Below the pieces are notes generated by a model. The model searched no databases, was not told where the DNA came from, and was given only the letters and a program-made list of their open reading frames with translations. This document shows positions 27,293-36,214 of a stretch of 64,000 bases of DNA, in pieces. The stretch spans positions 1-64,000 of the forward strand of contig NZ_JADIJK010000009.1 of assembly GCF_017355205.1 (NCBI RefSeq), given 5' to 3'. This DNA is from Bacillus sp. SD088 (GTDB lineage: Bacteria > Bacillota > Bacilli > Bacillales > Bacillaceae_C). Every line of letters begins with the position of its first letter. Positions within the stretch are counted from its first letter, which is position 1. The translations under genes and the position numbers were made by a program.

Positions 27293-28627
27293 CTAATTAT
27301 TCATGGCCTCTTTAATTGCGATATCAGATTCTTCCTTCAGTATCCGCAGAAATTCGTTTGTGTCCATATTTCCTTCTGCTAATTTTTCCAAGCTTCCAGC
27401 AAGGTCAACATAATCATCCCACTTACTAATTTGTTCAGGTGGCATCGCTCCTTCGTAATTCCAAAATGCTTTCATATTCTTCCCTTCATAAATCGGATAG
27501 TTTTCATGTGCTTCACTGAATTCACTGTTAGGATGTGTAAGTGGATCCATATTGTCTACTGTGGAAATAGCCAACATCACCTGAAAACCCGCGTCTTTAT
27601 TCTCACTATATTTGTTGAGTACATATGGATGAGCCCATAATGATGGACCCGGCCCTCCCTCTTCCCATACTGGAATAGGTGCTACATCAATCATTGTCGC
27701 TTCTTCAGGAACTCCCCCTAATCCCCATCTAAAATAACCTGGCCACGAAATCGCCATCGCTGCATTTTTTTGACCGAATTTATCTGTTTCTCTTGCCTCT
27801 TTAGCAGGATCGTAAAGTCCGGGGATGTTATAGATTTGCTTCATAAGCTCCAAATACTGTTTCACCTCAGGAGATTCATCCATCAAAACCTCCCCTGTCT
27901 CTGGATCTGTCCAATTAATTCCGAATTCTTTTAATGGAACAGTAGCTTCATAGGTTGTGAGTCCTGAGCCCATTTCCAATCCGCGATACTGAACGCCATT
28001 TCTCTCTCCAGTCAGCTTGGCGGCAAGGTCATGGACTTCAGCCCAAGTCATTGGTTTTTCTGGATCTGGATAAGGCTCCCCAAACAGATCAAAAATTTCT
28101 TTATTGTAAAATAAACCAAGCCTGTCAACAACTGTCGGCATACCGATTAAACGACCTTCCCCATCAGGGTCCATTGCACGGTATGTAGCAATTACGCTAT
28201 CATCAAATGCATCTAAATCTACATCATATTTTTGTACAAACTCATCGACTGGTTCCAACATATCCAACTCAACAAGTGGCTCAATTCCCCAATTGGCAAA
28301 AATAATATCCGGAACAATTCCTTTCGCATTCATTTCCTGAAGCGGTTCTAATTGAGCAGCCTCACATACACATTCAATTGTAATGTTTTTTGGAATTTCG
28401 TCTTTATATGGTTTGACGATTTGGTCTTCAAATGCATCTTCCCCCCACGGATACAGGACTTTTACCGTAGTTGGCTCCCCTTCTTCATCCCAAACCTCTG
28501 TAACAACTTCCTCTTTTTCTTCTTTCTTCTCCTGTTGAGCCCCTGATTTATCAGAACTACTGCAAGCAGAAAGGATCATACCTATACTAAAAATAAATAA
28601 TACACATAAAATAAACTTTCTTTTCAT
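27293..28627 (-). CDS. Orphan sugar-binding lipoprotein (type B)
   Basis: Solute-binding lipoprotein of about 444 residues, signal ending LSAC, then a Lys/Glu-rich linker (SDKSGAQQEKKEEKEE) typical of surface-tethered lipoproteins. Carries the type B segment PMTWAEVHDLAAKLTGERNG then YRGLEMG and DPETGEVLM. No permeases adjoin it. Start taken as ATG 28627, seven bases after AAGGAGG; GTG one codon earlier is possible. A strong hairpin separates it from the GH29 gene upstream. Confidence 0.9.
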   Translation of the reverse strand: MKRKFILCVLFIFSIGMILSACSSSDKSGAQQEKKEEKEEVVTEVWDEEGEPTTVKVLYPWGEDAFEDQIVKPYKDEIPKNITIECVCEAAQLEPLQEMNAKGIVPDIIFANWGIEPLVELDMLEPVDEFVQKYDVDLDAFDDSVIATYRAMDPDGEGRLIGMPTVVDRLGLFYNKEIFDLFGEPYPDPEKPMTWAEVHDLAAKLTGERNGVQYRGLEMGSGLTTYEATVPLKEFGINWTDPETGEVLMDESPEVKQYLELMKQIYNIPGLYDPAKEARETDKFGQKNAAMAISWPGYFRWGLGGVPEEATMIDVAPIPVWEEGGPGPSLWAHPYVLNKYSENKDAGFQVMLAISTVDNMDPLTHPNSEFSEAHENYPIYEGKNMKAFWNYEGAMPPEQISKWDDYVDLAGSLEKLAEGNMDTNEFLRILKEESDIAIKEAMNN

Positions 28628-28686
28628 CACTTGTCCTCCTTAGTTATCTATAGCTGTATTTGTATTCGACTTATTCGTATTTTATA

Positions 28687-28710
28687 GAAAGGAGATTTTC
28701 ACCTCCTTTC
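28687..28710 (-). other. Intercistronic hairpin
   Basis: GAAAGGAG (28687-28694) and CTCCTTTC (28703-28710) form a perfect 8-bp stem with an 8-base loop, 3 bases past the GH29 stop. On the mRNA the stem contains AAAGGAGGTGA, a near-complete anti-16S sequence, but no start codon follows at a usable distance. It lacks a T-tract. It may stabilise or process the message before the binding-protein gene. Confidence 0.5.
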
Positions 28711-28712
28711 CA

Positions 28713-30038
28713 TTAATCTTCTTCCTTCAAGAAAATCTCAACGACTGGAATCGCAATGTCAGGCTTATGAATTGGCAGCTCCAATGTGACAGATCCCGGT
28801 GTAATTCTCGTTGTCATATGTGTCACCTCTTCACTAGGATCATGTTCTTTATATTTAACCTCTGATGCATCATGCAACAATTGAGCATACTCTATTTTTC
28901 CAGCTAGACCCTCTAAATGGATGTGTCTAAATGGCCAAGAGAAGATATGCAAATACAAACGATTACCTTTTTGTGTATAGCGACAATCCACGGGAGCAAC
29001 AAGTTCACTTGCGTTTGCCCCATAGATAGAACGCGAATGCACTCGCATCCACTCGCCAATTTCATTTAGGGTATCAACAGATCTTTGTTCAAATTCTCCA
29101 CGCCCATTGGGCCCCACATTAAGCAGGAGATTGCCTCCTTTCGAAACACTATCAATCAGCATTTTAATCAGCATTTCAGGTGACTTCCAATCTAAATTAT
29201 CTCGGTCATACCCCCAACTACCATTGAGTGTTTGACAAGCCTCCCAAATAATTGGTTGATCATTCTCTACAAGTGGCCCATTTGGTTGATATTGTTCGGG
29301 TGTTTTTACTCCGCGCCCTAAATCAAGTCGATCATTAAGAATAATATCTGGTTGCAATTCGAAGATCATTTTTTCTAATTCTTCGGCCTTCCAATCGTTC
29401 GCACCCTTTCCTTTTGACCAGCCCCAATCAGCATTCGGATAAGAAAAATCAAACCAAAGATAATCAATCTTTCCATAATTCGTTAATAATTCACGTACTT
29501 GCCCATGTAGATATTCAACATAATTTTCCATCTTGCGATTAGCGGCTTCTTTTTTAAATGCTTCATCATCTCGCTGTGGATGTAAACCATCAATAGGAAA
29601 CTCTGGATGATGCCAGTCAATAACAGAATGATAGAAACCTACTTTTAATCCTTCTTCTCTAAAAGCATTGACCATTTCTAATAACAGATCACGTTTCGCT
29701 AGTGTATTTGTCACCTTATAATTTGTTAGTTTGGAATCCCAAAGGGCAAATCCTTCGTGATGTTTTGTTGTAATCACAAAGTATTTCATGCCAGCATTTT
29801 TAGCCACCTCCGCCCATTTTTTCGGATTATATAAATCAGGTTCAAAAAATTTAAAATATTTATTGTACGTATCTGGGTGAATTTTCTCTCGATTCATGAC
29901 CCATTCATGACGTGCGGCACTGGAGTACAGTCCCCAGTGAATAAATAATCCAAAACGATCATGAATGAACCATTCTGGATTCCCGTAATGAGTTGGCCAA
30001 TTTTTGTGTTCAGAGGCGTAAATACCCTGTGTATTCAT
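28713..30038 (-). CDS. GH29 alpha-L-fucosidase (paralogue of the 18556 gene)
   Basis: Cytoplasmic fucosidase of 441 residues. RFGLFIHWGLYSSAARHEW, TTKHHEGFALWDS, nucleophile in DYLWFDFSYP (Asp-197), NGSWGYDRDNLDWKS, GGNLLLNVGPNGRG. It aligns with the protein at 18556-19872 nearly throughout; differences concentrate at the termini and a loop near 200 (NADWGWSKGKGAND versus NRNWDWSTGKGADD). Start set at MNTQGIY (30038), preceded by GAGGGAGATAATATT; the frame to 30107 adds an unlikely leader. Confidence 0.94.
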   Translation of the reverse strand: MNTQGIYASEHKNWPTHYGNPEWFIHDRFGLFIHWGLYSSAARHEWVMNREKIHPDTYNKYFKFFEPDLYNPKKWAEVAKNAGMKYFVITTKHHEGFALWDSKLTNYKVTNTLAKRDLLLEMVNAFREEGLKVGFYHSVIDWHHPEFPIDGLHPQRDDEAFKKEAANRKMENYVEYLHGQVRELLTNYGKIDYLWFDFSYPNADWGWSKGKGANDWKAEELEKMIFELQPDIILNDRLDLGRGVKTPEQYQPNGPLVENDQPIIWEACQTLNGSWGYDRDNLDWKSPEMLIKMLIDSVSKGGNLLLNVGPNGRGEFEQRSVDTLNEIGEWMRVHSRSIYGANASELVAPVDCRYTQKGNRLYLHIFSWPFRHIHLEGLAGKIEYAQLLHDASEVKYKEHDPSEEVTHMTTRITPGSVTLELPIHKPDIAIPVVEIFLKEED

Positions 30039-30344
30039 AATATTATCTCCCTCGCATTCTTTTAATCTAATCTGCCTATTTGTCGGATTCTCCTTTAAAA
30101 CAAACAATTGTTTAATACTTATTGTTTGCTAATATTCGTGTAAAAAGAAAGGGCAAGCTTGGATGCTTTCCATTAACATCAGATCCCTCATTCTAGTCAC
30201 CTCCCTCTATTATTACCGAGGATATTTTAGAAAGGTATAGCTCGCAATATATGATCGGTATTCTGATTGCATCATGATATTCACTAACTGTTCACGTCGT
30301 CATTACCAATTGCTCGTTTATACGAACACCCATCTACAATGGCT

Positions 30345-31721
30345 TTATTGTGTAGTTAGCTTAAATACATCAACAATAGGGGATTCATTACTTTGCTTAT
30401 TATTAAGTATTCTTATAGTTAAACCGTCATCTGAAGTATCAAAAGGAATATTTTCTTCTTCACCGACTATATCAATTTGTTGAACTTCTTCTTTAAAAGG
30501 TATTGTTAAGTACTTTTCCCTTTGTTCATCTGCCCGATAAAGTCTAAAACAATAAACGGCATCTTCCCTTTTCGTAAAAGCAAATTTTCCTGTGAAATAA
30601 GGGGCACAAATTCTTGTTTTATAAATTGCCTCCCCATATTTATCAAGCCATTTTCCTAAATCTTTCATTCGTTCAATTGCTTCTATTGGTAACCTGCCAT
30701 CTGGTTGTGGTGATACATTAAGCGCTAAATTCCCACCTTTGGCAACGACTTCTATTAATATATGAATAATCTCCTGCAATGACTTATAGTGATCATCATA
30801 TCGATAACAAAAGGTTTTACCAATCGTGATACAGCTTTCCCAAGGTACATCAAGCGCATGTTCTGGTATCGTTTGTTCTGGTGTAAGATAGTTTTCAAAG
30901 TCACCGCCAATGGTTCGATCAGCTACAATCAAATCAGGCTTTATTTTTCGCGCTTTCCCAACAACCTCCCCAAGCTTAATATTCTGTTTTCCCCCATTCA
31001 CTTGTCCACCATCTAACCACAGTATATCAATCGATCCATAATTAGAAACTAATTCTAGCATTTGTTCATGTGTGAACTCAGTAAACTTTTCCCATAACCA
31101 TGGGTACTCTTCTGGGTCATAGGAGGGATTACGATCCGTAAAGCTACCTCTTTCCATCCCAGGCGCCCAGTAATATGGTGAATGCCAATCTGGTTTTGAA
31201 AAATAGGCTGCAATCCCTAAACCTTTTTCACGAAAAGCATTAAACACATTTTTCGTAATGTCTGCATATTTATGGGTATGAAACGGACAATCCTTTGCGG
31301 TAATACGATAATCCGTTGTTTTTGTATCCCACAAGCAGAATCCATCATGATGTTTGGTTGTGAAAATCAAATATTTAAATCCGTTTTTCGCAGCTAAATC
31401 AGCCCATACATCCGGTTGAAAACGAATAGGATTAAAAGTTTTATTTAAATCAATGTATTGGCGTTTAAACTCTTCATCATCGTCCGTCCAATCGACCGTT
31501 TCTCGCGACCATTCTTTATCATCATCACTAAGTGGCCAGGACATTCCTACCCCAAGTTGTGAATTCGGACCCCAATGGATCATTAGAGCTAATTTTTGGT
31601 CCTTAAACCACTCCAATCTCTCTAATAATAAAGGGTCTTTTGGTTTTACCCAATTTTTTGCTGCACTGTATTTATGCACACCATGCTCAATCATGTCCAC
31701 TTTTTCATAGGTCTTAACCAT
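30345..31721 (-). CDS. GH29-family alpha-L-fucosidase, divergent subgroup
   Basis: A 458-residue cytoplasmic enzyme. It keeps LALMIHWGPNSQ, TTKHHDGFCLWD, nucleophile in DILWLDGGQ (Asp-237, with Leu in place of the usual Phe) and GGNLALNVSPQPDG. An extended N-terminus of about 40 residues and an insert near 180-215 (YYWAPGMERGSFTDRNP) set it apart from the other GH29 proteins here. This points to a distinct linkage specificity. About 300 bases separate it from the next gene; a possible cre site lies just upstream of its start. Confidence 0.88.
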   Translation of the reverse strand: MVKTYEKVDMIEHGVHKYSAAKNWVKPKDPLLLERLEWFKDQKLALMIHWGPNSQLGVGMSWPLSDDDKEWSRETVDWTDDDEEFKRQYIDLNKTFNPIRFQPDVWADLAAKNGFKYLIFTTKHHDGFCLWDTKTTDYRITAKDCPFHTHKYADITKNVFNAFREKGLGIAAYFSKPDWHSPYYWAPGMERGSFTDRNPSYDPEEYPWLWEKFTEFTHEQMLELVSNYGSIDILWLDGGQVNGGKQNIKLGEVVGKARKIKPDLIVADRTIGGDFENYLTPEQTIPEHALDVPWESCITIGKTFCYRYDDHYKSLQEIIHILIEVVAKGGNLALNVSPQPDGRLPIEAIERMKDLGKWLDKYGEAIYKTRICAPYFTGKFAFTKREDAVYCFRLYRADEQREKYLTIPFKEEVQQIDIVGEEENIPFDTSDDGLTIRILNNKQSNESPIVDVFKLTTQ

Positions 31722-31752
31722 TATTTCATCTCCTTCCTTTATGATGATTTGA

Positions 31753-31766
31753 TGATACCGCTTACA
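31753..31766 (-). promoter_or_regulatory. Possible cre (CcpA) site
   Basis: Minus strand TGTAAGCGGTATCA fits the catabolite-responsive consensus TGNAANCGNTNNCA at every fixed position. It sits about 32 bases upstream of the GH29 start, between two genes of the operon, where bound CcpA could act as a roadblock or control an internal promoter. Confidence 0.55.
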
Positions 31767-31813
31767 AATAGTTTTTAGAATATCGGATGATAAGCATCAC
31801 CCGATATCCTCCC

Positions 31814-32686
31814 TTAAACCTCTCCCCAGAAACGTTTTAGATTCTCCATCCCTATTTTGGAAGCTTCTCTACATTCTTCCATCCCTTCAAACTCAAGGGT
31901 GATGTTGCCATCATAACCTGAATCCTTGATTAGTTTTACAATTTGACGTATATTCACATCTCCTTGCCCAACAATCGAACCTCTTAAATAGTTGCCATTC
32001 GCTGATGTAAACCATTTACCACCGCCAGGATTTTCATAATAAGGGCGAATATAAAAATCTTTAAAATGGACAAGAGAAGCAAATGGTAAATTTTTCTTTA
32101 CCCCTACAATCGGGTCTTCATCTACGCAAAGGAAGTTTCCGACATCAACCGTTGTTTTAAAATTTGGTCGATCTACCTCTAATACAACCCTTTGCACCCG
32201 GTCACTATGTTGCACACATTGTCCATGATTCTCAATGGTTGTCGTAATACCAAATTGTGCGGCATAATCTGCAATTTGCCGACTGCCTTCTACCATAGAA
32301 TGTAGGTTTTTCTCAAACCATTCAATTGTGATTTTTTCTGGTGGTAAAGTAAACGCTGTTACATCATGTCGCATATGCTTGATCCCCATTCGATGCAGCA
32401 AGTCCACATGCTCCTTAATTCTAGCTACCTCTTGATTAAACTCTGCTTCTGTTTCTTGGACAAAGTTGGCTGGCATCGAATAATTCGATATCTCAATGCC
32501 CACTTCTTTTGCTTTATCACGTACAGCATCAGCGAGTTCGAGATTATCAACTAGGGTAAAGCCATATGGAACGATTTCCATATGTTCTCCTCCGTTATCT
32601 GCAATCCATTGGACAACATCTAATACCGTCATTTCTCCTTTATTAATCGCACCCAACAAACTATATGTACTTAAACCTATCTTCAT
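31814..32686 (-). CDS. Sugar phosphate isomerase/epimerase-like TIM-barrel protein
   Basis: A 290-residue AP-endonuclease-2/xylose-isomerase-like barrel. It opens MKIGLSTYSLLGAI; metal-ligand type segments are TTIENHGQC, TVDVGNF, LVHFKDFY and ITLEFEGMEE. Such proteins epimerise or isomerise free sugars or keto-inositols; the substrate here is unknown. Located between GH29 genes, it may convert a non-fucose sugar released from the polymer. Start set at 32686, with AAAGGATTG before it. A second member of the fold is at 41476. Confidence 0.82.
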   Translation of the reverse strand: MKIGLSTYSLLGAINKGEMTVLDVVQWIADNGGEHMEIVPYGFTLVDNLELADAVRDKAKEVGIEISNYSMPANFVQETEAEFNQEVARIKEHVDLLHRMGIKHMRHDVTAFTLPPEKITIEWFEKNLHSMVEGSRQIADYAAQFGITTTIENHGQCVQHSDRVQRVVLEVDRPNFKTTVDVGNFLCVDEDPIVGVKKNLPFASLVHFKDFYIRPYYENPGGGKWFTSANGNYLRGSIVGQGDVNIRQIVKLIKDSGYDGNITLEFEGMEECREASKIGMENLKRFWGEV

Positions 32687-32710
32687 ATTGAACAATCCTT
32701 TCAATTCCTT

Positions 32711-34033
32711 TTATTCGTACAATTCCAGCTCAATCACGGTATCATTGTCATCTGGCAAACGTGCGCCCGACAAAGTAATAAAAGCACCGGATTCATCGGA
32801 ATAGCGCTCCGCCATCCATGGTGTCATGACTTTTAACTCTGATCCATCCGCTAGCAATCTCGCTTTTTTTATTCTATCTTTTAGACCTGCGAAGTAAATC
32901 GGACCAATCCCTCGATCATAAACGTGGGCATATAATGTATTGCCTTTTTGCGTATAGCGCCCCCATTCTGGCTTTGGCAAATCAGCTGCTTTACATCCAT
33001 AGATGCTTGCACCGTTTCGATCCATCCACTGCCCAACTTCTGCTAAAATATCAATGGACTCTTTTGGAACGATCCCTTTCGCATCTGGACCAACATTTAA
33101 AAGTAAATTCCCATTTTTACTGACACATTCCACAAGTGTGCGAATCACTTGTTTCGCTGATTTATAGTTTTTATCTTTTGCATGATAGCCCCAATGATCA
33201 TTTAACGTAATGCAAGCTTCCCAAGGAACCTGCTCACCTGCTTCATTTAATATGCCTTGAGGAGGAATGATTTGTTCTGGTGAGTAGAAATCACCAGCGT
33301 ACACCTCCGGATTAGCTGACATAATGTTGCCACCAAGTCTGTTATCAATGATAATTTCAGGTTGCACCCCCCTAATCATGTTGATTAATTTTGTTGCCTT
33401 CCATTTTTCTCCTGTCATATCATCATATGAAAAGTCAAACCACATCACATCGATTTTCCCGTAGTTGGTAAGCAATTCTTTTACTTGCCCATGCATATAC
33501 TCAAGATAGCGATCAAAATCAACGGTCTTATTTTTAAAATCCTCATGATCTCTCATTGGATGCTGGCGATCACCGTAGGCTGGATAGTCCTCATGGTACC
33601 AATCAATGATAGAGTAATAAAATCCTATTTTTAAACCTTCTTCTCGAAAAGCCTCTACATATTCTCGCACTAAATCCCTTTTGGCCGGCGTGTTAGTGGA
33701 TTTATAATCGGTCAATTGACTATCAAACAAGCAAAAACCATCATGATGCTTCGTTGTTAAAACAGCATATTTCTGTCCTGCTGCCTTTGCTGCTTTCGCC
33801 CACTCTTTCGGCTTATAGTGAGTTGGGTTGAATTCTTCAAAATACGATTGATAATCTTGATTACTCATCTTTTCAAAACTACGAACCCATTCTCCTCTAG
33901 CTGGAATCGCATACAATCCCCAATGGATGAATAGGCCAAAACGGTCTTCTAAAAACCACTTAGTTCTTTTAGCGCGATCATTCAATTCAGACACCCCATC
34001 CCGAAACATTTGATTGTTAGAAAGTGTTTTCAA
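32711..34033 (-). CDS. GH29 alpha-L-fucosidase
   Basis: First gene of the GH29 operon. Cytoplasmic enzyme of about 440 residues: RFGLFIHWGLYAIPARGEW, TTKHHDGFCLFDS, nucleophile in DVMWFDFSYDD (Asp-200 in this numbering), NDHWGYHAKDKNYKS, NGNLLLNVGPDAKG. The start is uncertain: the frame opens with TTG at 34033 with no clear ribosome site; an ATG at 34009 and a TTG near 33985 (after GATGGGGTG) are alternatives. The operator-promoter lies 18-60 bases upstream. Confidence 0.92.
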   Translation of the reverse strand: MKTLSNNQMFRDGVSELNDRAKRTKWFLEDRFGLFIHWGLYAIPARGEWVRSFEKMSNQDYQSYFEEFNPTHYKPKEWAKAAKAAGQKYAVLTTKHHDGFCLFDSQLTDYKSTNTPAKRDLVREYVEAFREEGLKIGFYYSIIDWYHEDYPAYGDRQHPMRDHEDFKNKTVDFDRYLEYMHGQVKELLTNYGKIDVMWFDFSYDDMTGEKWKATKLINMIRGVQPEIIIDNRLGGNIMSANPEVYAGDFYSPEQIIPPQGILNEAGEQVPWEACITLNDHWGYHAKDKNYKSAKQVIRTLVECVSKNGNLLLNVGPDAKGIVPKESIDILAEVGQWMDRNGASIYGCKAADLPKPEWGRYTQKGNTLYAHVYDRGIGPIYFAGLKDRIKKARLLADGSELKVMTPWMAERYSDESGAFITLSGARLPDDNDTVIELELYE

Positions 34034-34050
34034 TTGGACTGCAACGAATT

Positions 34051-34095
34051 TGTTACCGGTAATATCAGGGTAACATCAAGACACATCCCTGTCAA
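34051..34095 (-). promoter_or_regulatory. Promoter and 25-bp operator of the GH29 operon
   Basis: Operator at 34051-34075: TGTTACCGGTAA, TA, TCAGGGTAACA. Minus-strand TTGACA at 34090-34095; 17 bases on, TACCCT (34067-34072) is a weak -10 inside the operator. A weak -10 suggests an activator may help. Confidence 0.7.
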
Positions 34096-34246
34096 TTCGT
34101 TTATGGAAAGTCCATTTGATTTATTCGTTTCTTTTTTCCATAAAACGGATCACCCTACTCCCAACTTTTGCAATAACTATGAAAAATAAACAAGGCAAGA
34201 CAGTTGATACCATTACGGCCATCAACTATTTTTTTGTCATATGGAG

Positions 34247-34268
34247 TAAAAAACACTGTTTATAGTGT
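34247..34268 (-). terminator. Probable terminator after the MalFG-type importer
   Basis: Minus strand ACACT-ATAAAC-AGTGT followed by TTTTTT. It lies 55 bases past the permease stop at 34323 and upstream of the GH29 promoter. The stem is short (5 bp). Confidence 0.55.
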
Positions 34269-34322
34269 GAATGCTGTACAGGGCCACTTTGATGTTCACG
34301 TCGATCTCTACTCCTACTAAAA

Positions 34323-35222
34323 CTAACCTTTAAGTGACCCGGCAGACATTTGCATGAATGATTTATTGGCGAATACATAAACTATAAGAATAGGCAAAAT
34401 GGAAATGCACGCCCCGGCTAACATTAAATGCATCTGTGCTGCATCTCCGGAAGATCCGTATCTGAGATTAGCGAGGCCAACCGTAAGGGGTTGCAATTCC
34501 GGTGTCGTCATCGTAAAAACGAGCGGTAAAATGTATTCATTCCAAGCTTGGCGGAACATAAATAGCCCCGCAACCCCTAATCCCGGTGTAATCAATGGTA
34601 GGATAATCCTCCAATAAATCTTAAAATAACCACAACCGTCAATCATGGCGGCTTCATCCAATTCTTTTGGCACTCCCCGGAAAAAACCGAGTAGAAGAAA
34701 AAATGTAGTAGCATGTCCGGCAATCAGAATAATAATCACTCCCCAAAGGGACTTGTTAAGACCAAGACTTACCATAATGTCGTACTGCGGTCGTAATACA
34801 ACTGCACCAATTGAAATAAACATCGTTGCCGCCTGTATAAAGACGAACCATTTTTTTCCCGGGAAAGCTATTCGATCCACTGCGTAAGCAGCTAGTGATG
34901 CCACAATTAATGTCCCAATAGTAGACGCGATGCTGATATACACGCTGTTCCAAGTAAAGATCGAAAAATTAGCCTGCTGCCACGCTTCAATATAATTACT
35001 TAAATGCCATACTTTAGGGAGCAATGTTTCACCAAGGTTAATTTCCTTGTTAGTTTTGAATGAATTAAGAAAGGCTAATACAATTGGAAAGGTAGTGAAT
35101 ATTACCACCGATAACAAAAAAACCCAAAGTACGATAAATCCTATAATTCGATGAGGGGAAAATGAATATTTGGCTGTAAAAGCATTGGTTTTCTCGGTAG
35201 GCGCAATATTTTTTACACGCAT
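34323..35222 (-). CDS. Carbohydrate ABC transporter permease, MalG type
   Basis: CUT1 permease of 299 residues with six helices and EAA loop DEAAMIDGCGYFKI...LPLITP. It resembles MsmG/UgpE-type permeases and differs from the YtcP-like ones elsewhere in the window. Start set at ATG 35222 (AAAGGGGTAGCTTG before it). It ends the binding protein-permease-permease set 37594-34323. Confidence 0.92.
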   Translation of the reverse strand: MRVKNIAPTEKTNAFTAKYSFSPHRIIGFIVLWVFLLSVVIFTTFPIVLAFLNSFKTNKEINLGETLLPKVWHLSNYIEAWQQANFSIFTWNSVYISIASTIGTLIVASLAAYAVDRIAFPGKKWFVFIQAATMFISIGAVVLRPQYDIMVSLGLNKSLWGVIIILIAGHATTFFLLLGFFRGVPKELDEAAMIDGCGYFKIYWRIILPLITPGLGVAGLFMFRQAWNEYILPLVFTMTTPELQPLTVGLANLRYGSSGDAAQMHLMLAGACISILPILIVYVFANKSFMQMSAGSLKG

Positions 35223-35240
35223 CAAGCTACCCCTTTCGCT

Positions 35241-36137
35241 TTAATAAAGTTTATTCAATCGTTTGGAGACATAAAAATACAATACTGTTATGATCCCTAC
35301 AATCACAGCTGTCATAAATCCGACGGCACTACCATACCCAAACTGCTGCTCTACGCCGGAACCGGTAGAAACAGGAAAAAACAGTTTATATACATACAAG
35401 AACATGACTTCTGTTTTTCCTATAGGACCGCCTTCAGTCAATACCATGATACTTTCATAACCTTTCAAGGAAATAATGATTGCATACATAATGACAATTT
35501 GAAGAACAGGACCTAACATCGGAATCGTGATGTACCAAAATTTTTGCAACTCATTTGCCCCGTCTAGCGCCGCGCTCTCATACACGTCATTCGGAATATT
35601 TTGTAATCCAGCCAGAAATAATAACATATAATTGCCTAATCCACCCCAAACCGCAATTAAAATAACGGTTAACATAGCAAATTTAGGACCTAGCCAGTCT
35701 ATCGGTTCGGAAATAATGTGAAAATTTGTCAACAACTTATTCAACAACCCATTATAAGAATTAAAAATGATGAAGAAAATCACGGCCATTACGGCTGCAC
35801 TAATAACGGTAGGCATAAAATAGATAGCTCGAAGCACTTGTCGGCCGCGGATGGCACGGTTTAAAATAACAGCAAGAATAAGTGCCAGTGGTAAGGTAAG
35901 GATAAGTTTTCCACCAGCATAAACAAACGTGTTCACAACAGAATCCCAGAAAAGCTTGTCATGGAATAATCGGGTGAAATTTTCGATGCCAATAAATATG
36001 GCTTCACCATACCCTTGATAATCGTAAAACATATACCGGATGGCCCAGACAATGGGGTATACAGCGAACACTAGTGTTAGAAACAGACTAGGAAAAATAA
36101 ACAGATAACCAGTACTATAAAGCTTAAGTTTTTTCAT
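35241..36137 (-). CDS. Carbohydrate ABC transporter permease, MalF type
   Basis: 298-residue partner permease: LFIFPSLFLTLVFAVYPIVWAI first helix, EAA loop YESAALDGANELQK...IPMLGP, final helix and RLNKLY end. Lies between the binding-protein gene and the MalG-type gene with short gaps. No ATPase is encoded in the cluster. Confidence 0.92.
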   Translation of the reverse strand: MKKLKLYSTGYLFIFPSLFLTLVFAVYPIVWAIRYMFYDYQGYGEAIFIGIENFTRLFHDKLFWDSVVNTFVYAGGKLILTLPLALILAVILNRAIRGRQVLRAIYFMPTVISAAVMAVIFFIIFNSYNGLLNKLLTNFHIISEPIDWLGPKFAMLTVILIAVWGGLGNYMLLFLAGLQNIPNDVYESAALDGANELQKFWYITIPMLGPVLQIVIMYAIIISLKGYESIMVLTEGGPIGKTEVMFLYVYKLFFPVSTGSGVEQQFGYGSAVGFMTAVIVGIITVLYFYVSKRLNKLY

Positions 36138-36214
36138 TTAGTTTCCCCCATTGCTCAAAAATGGATAATCTGGTAGGGCTTGAATGCCACCCTACCAATT
36201 ATTTCTGTTATTAA

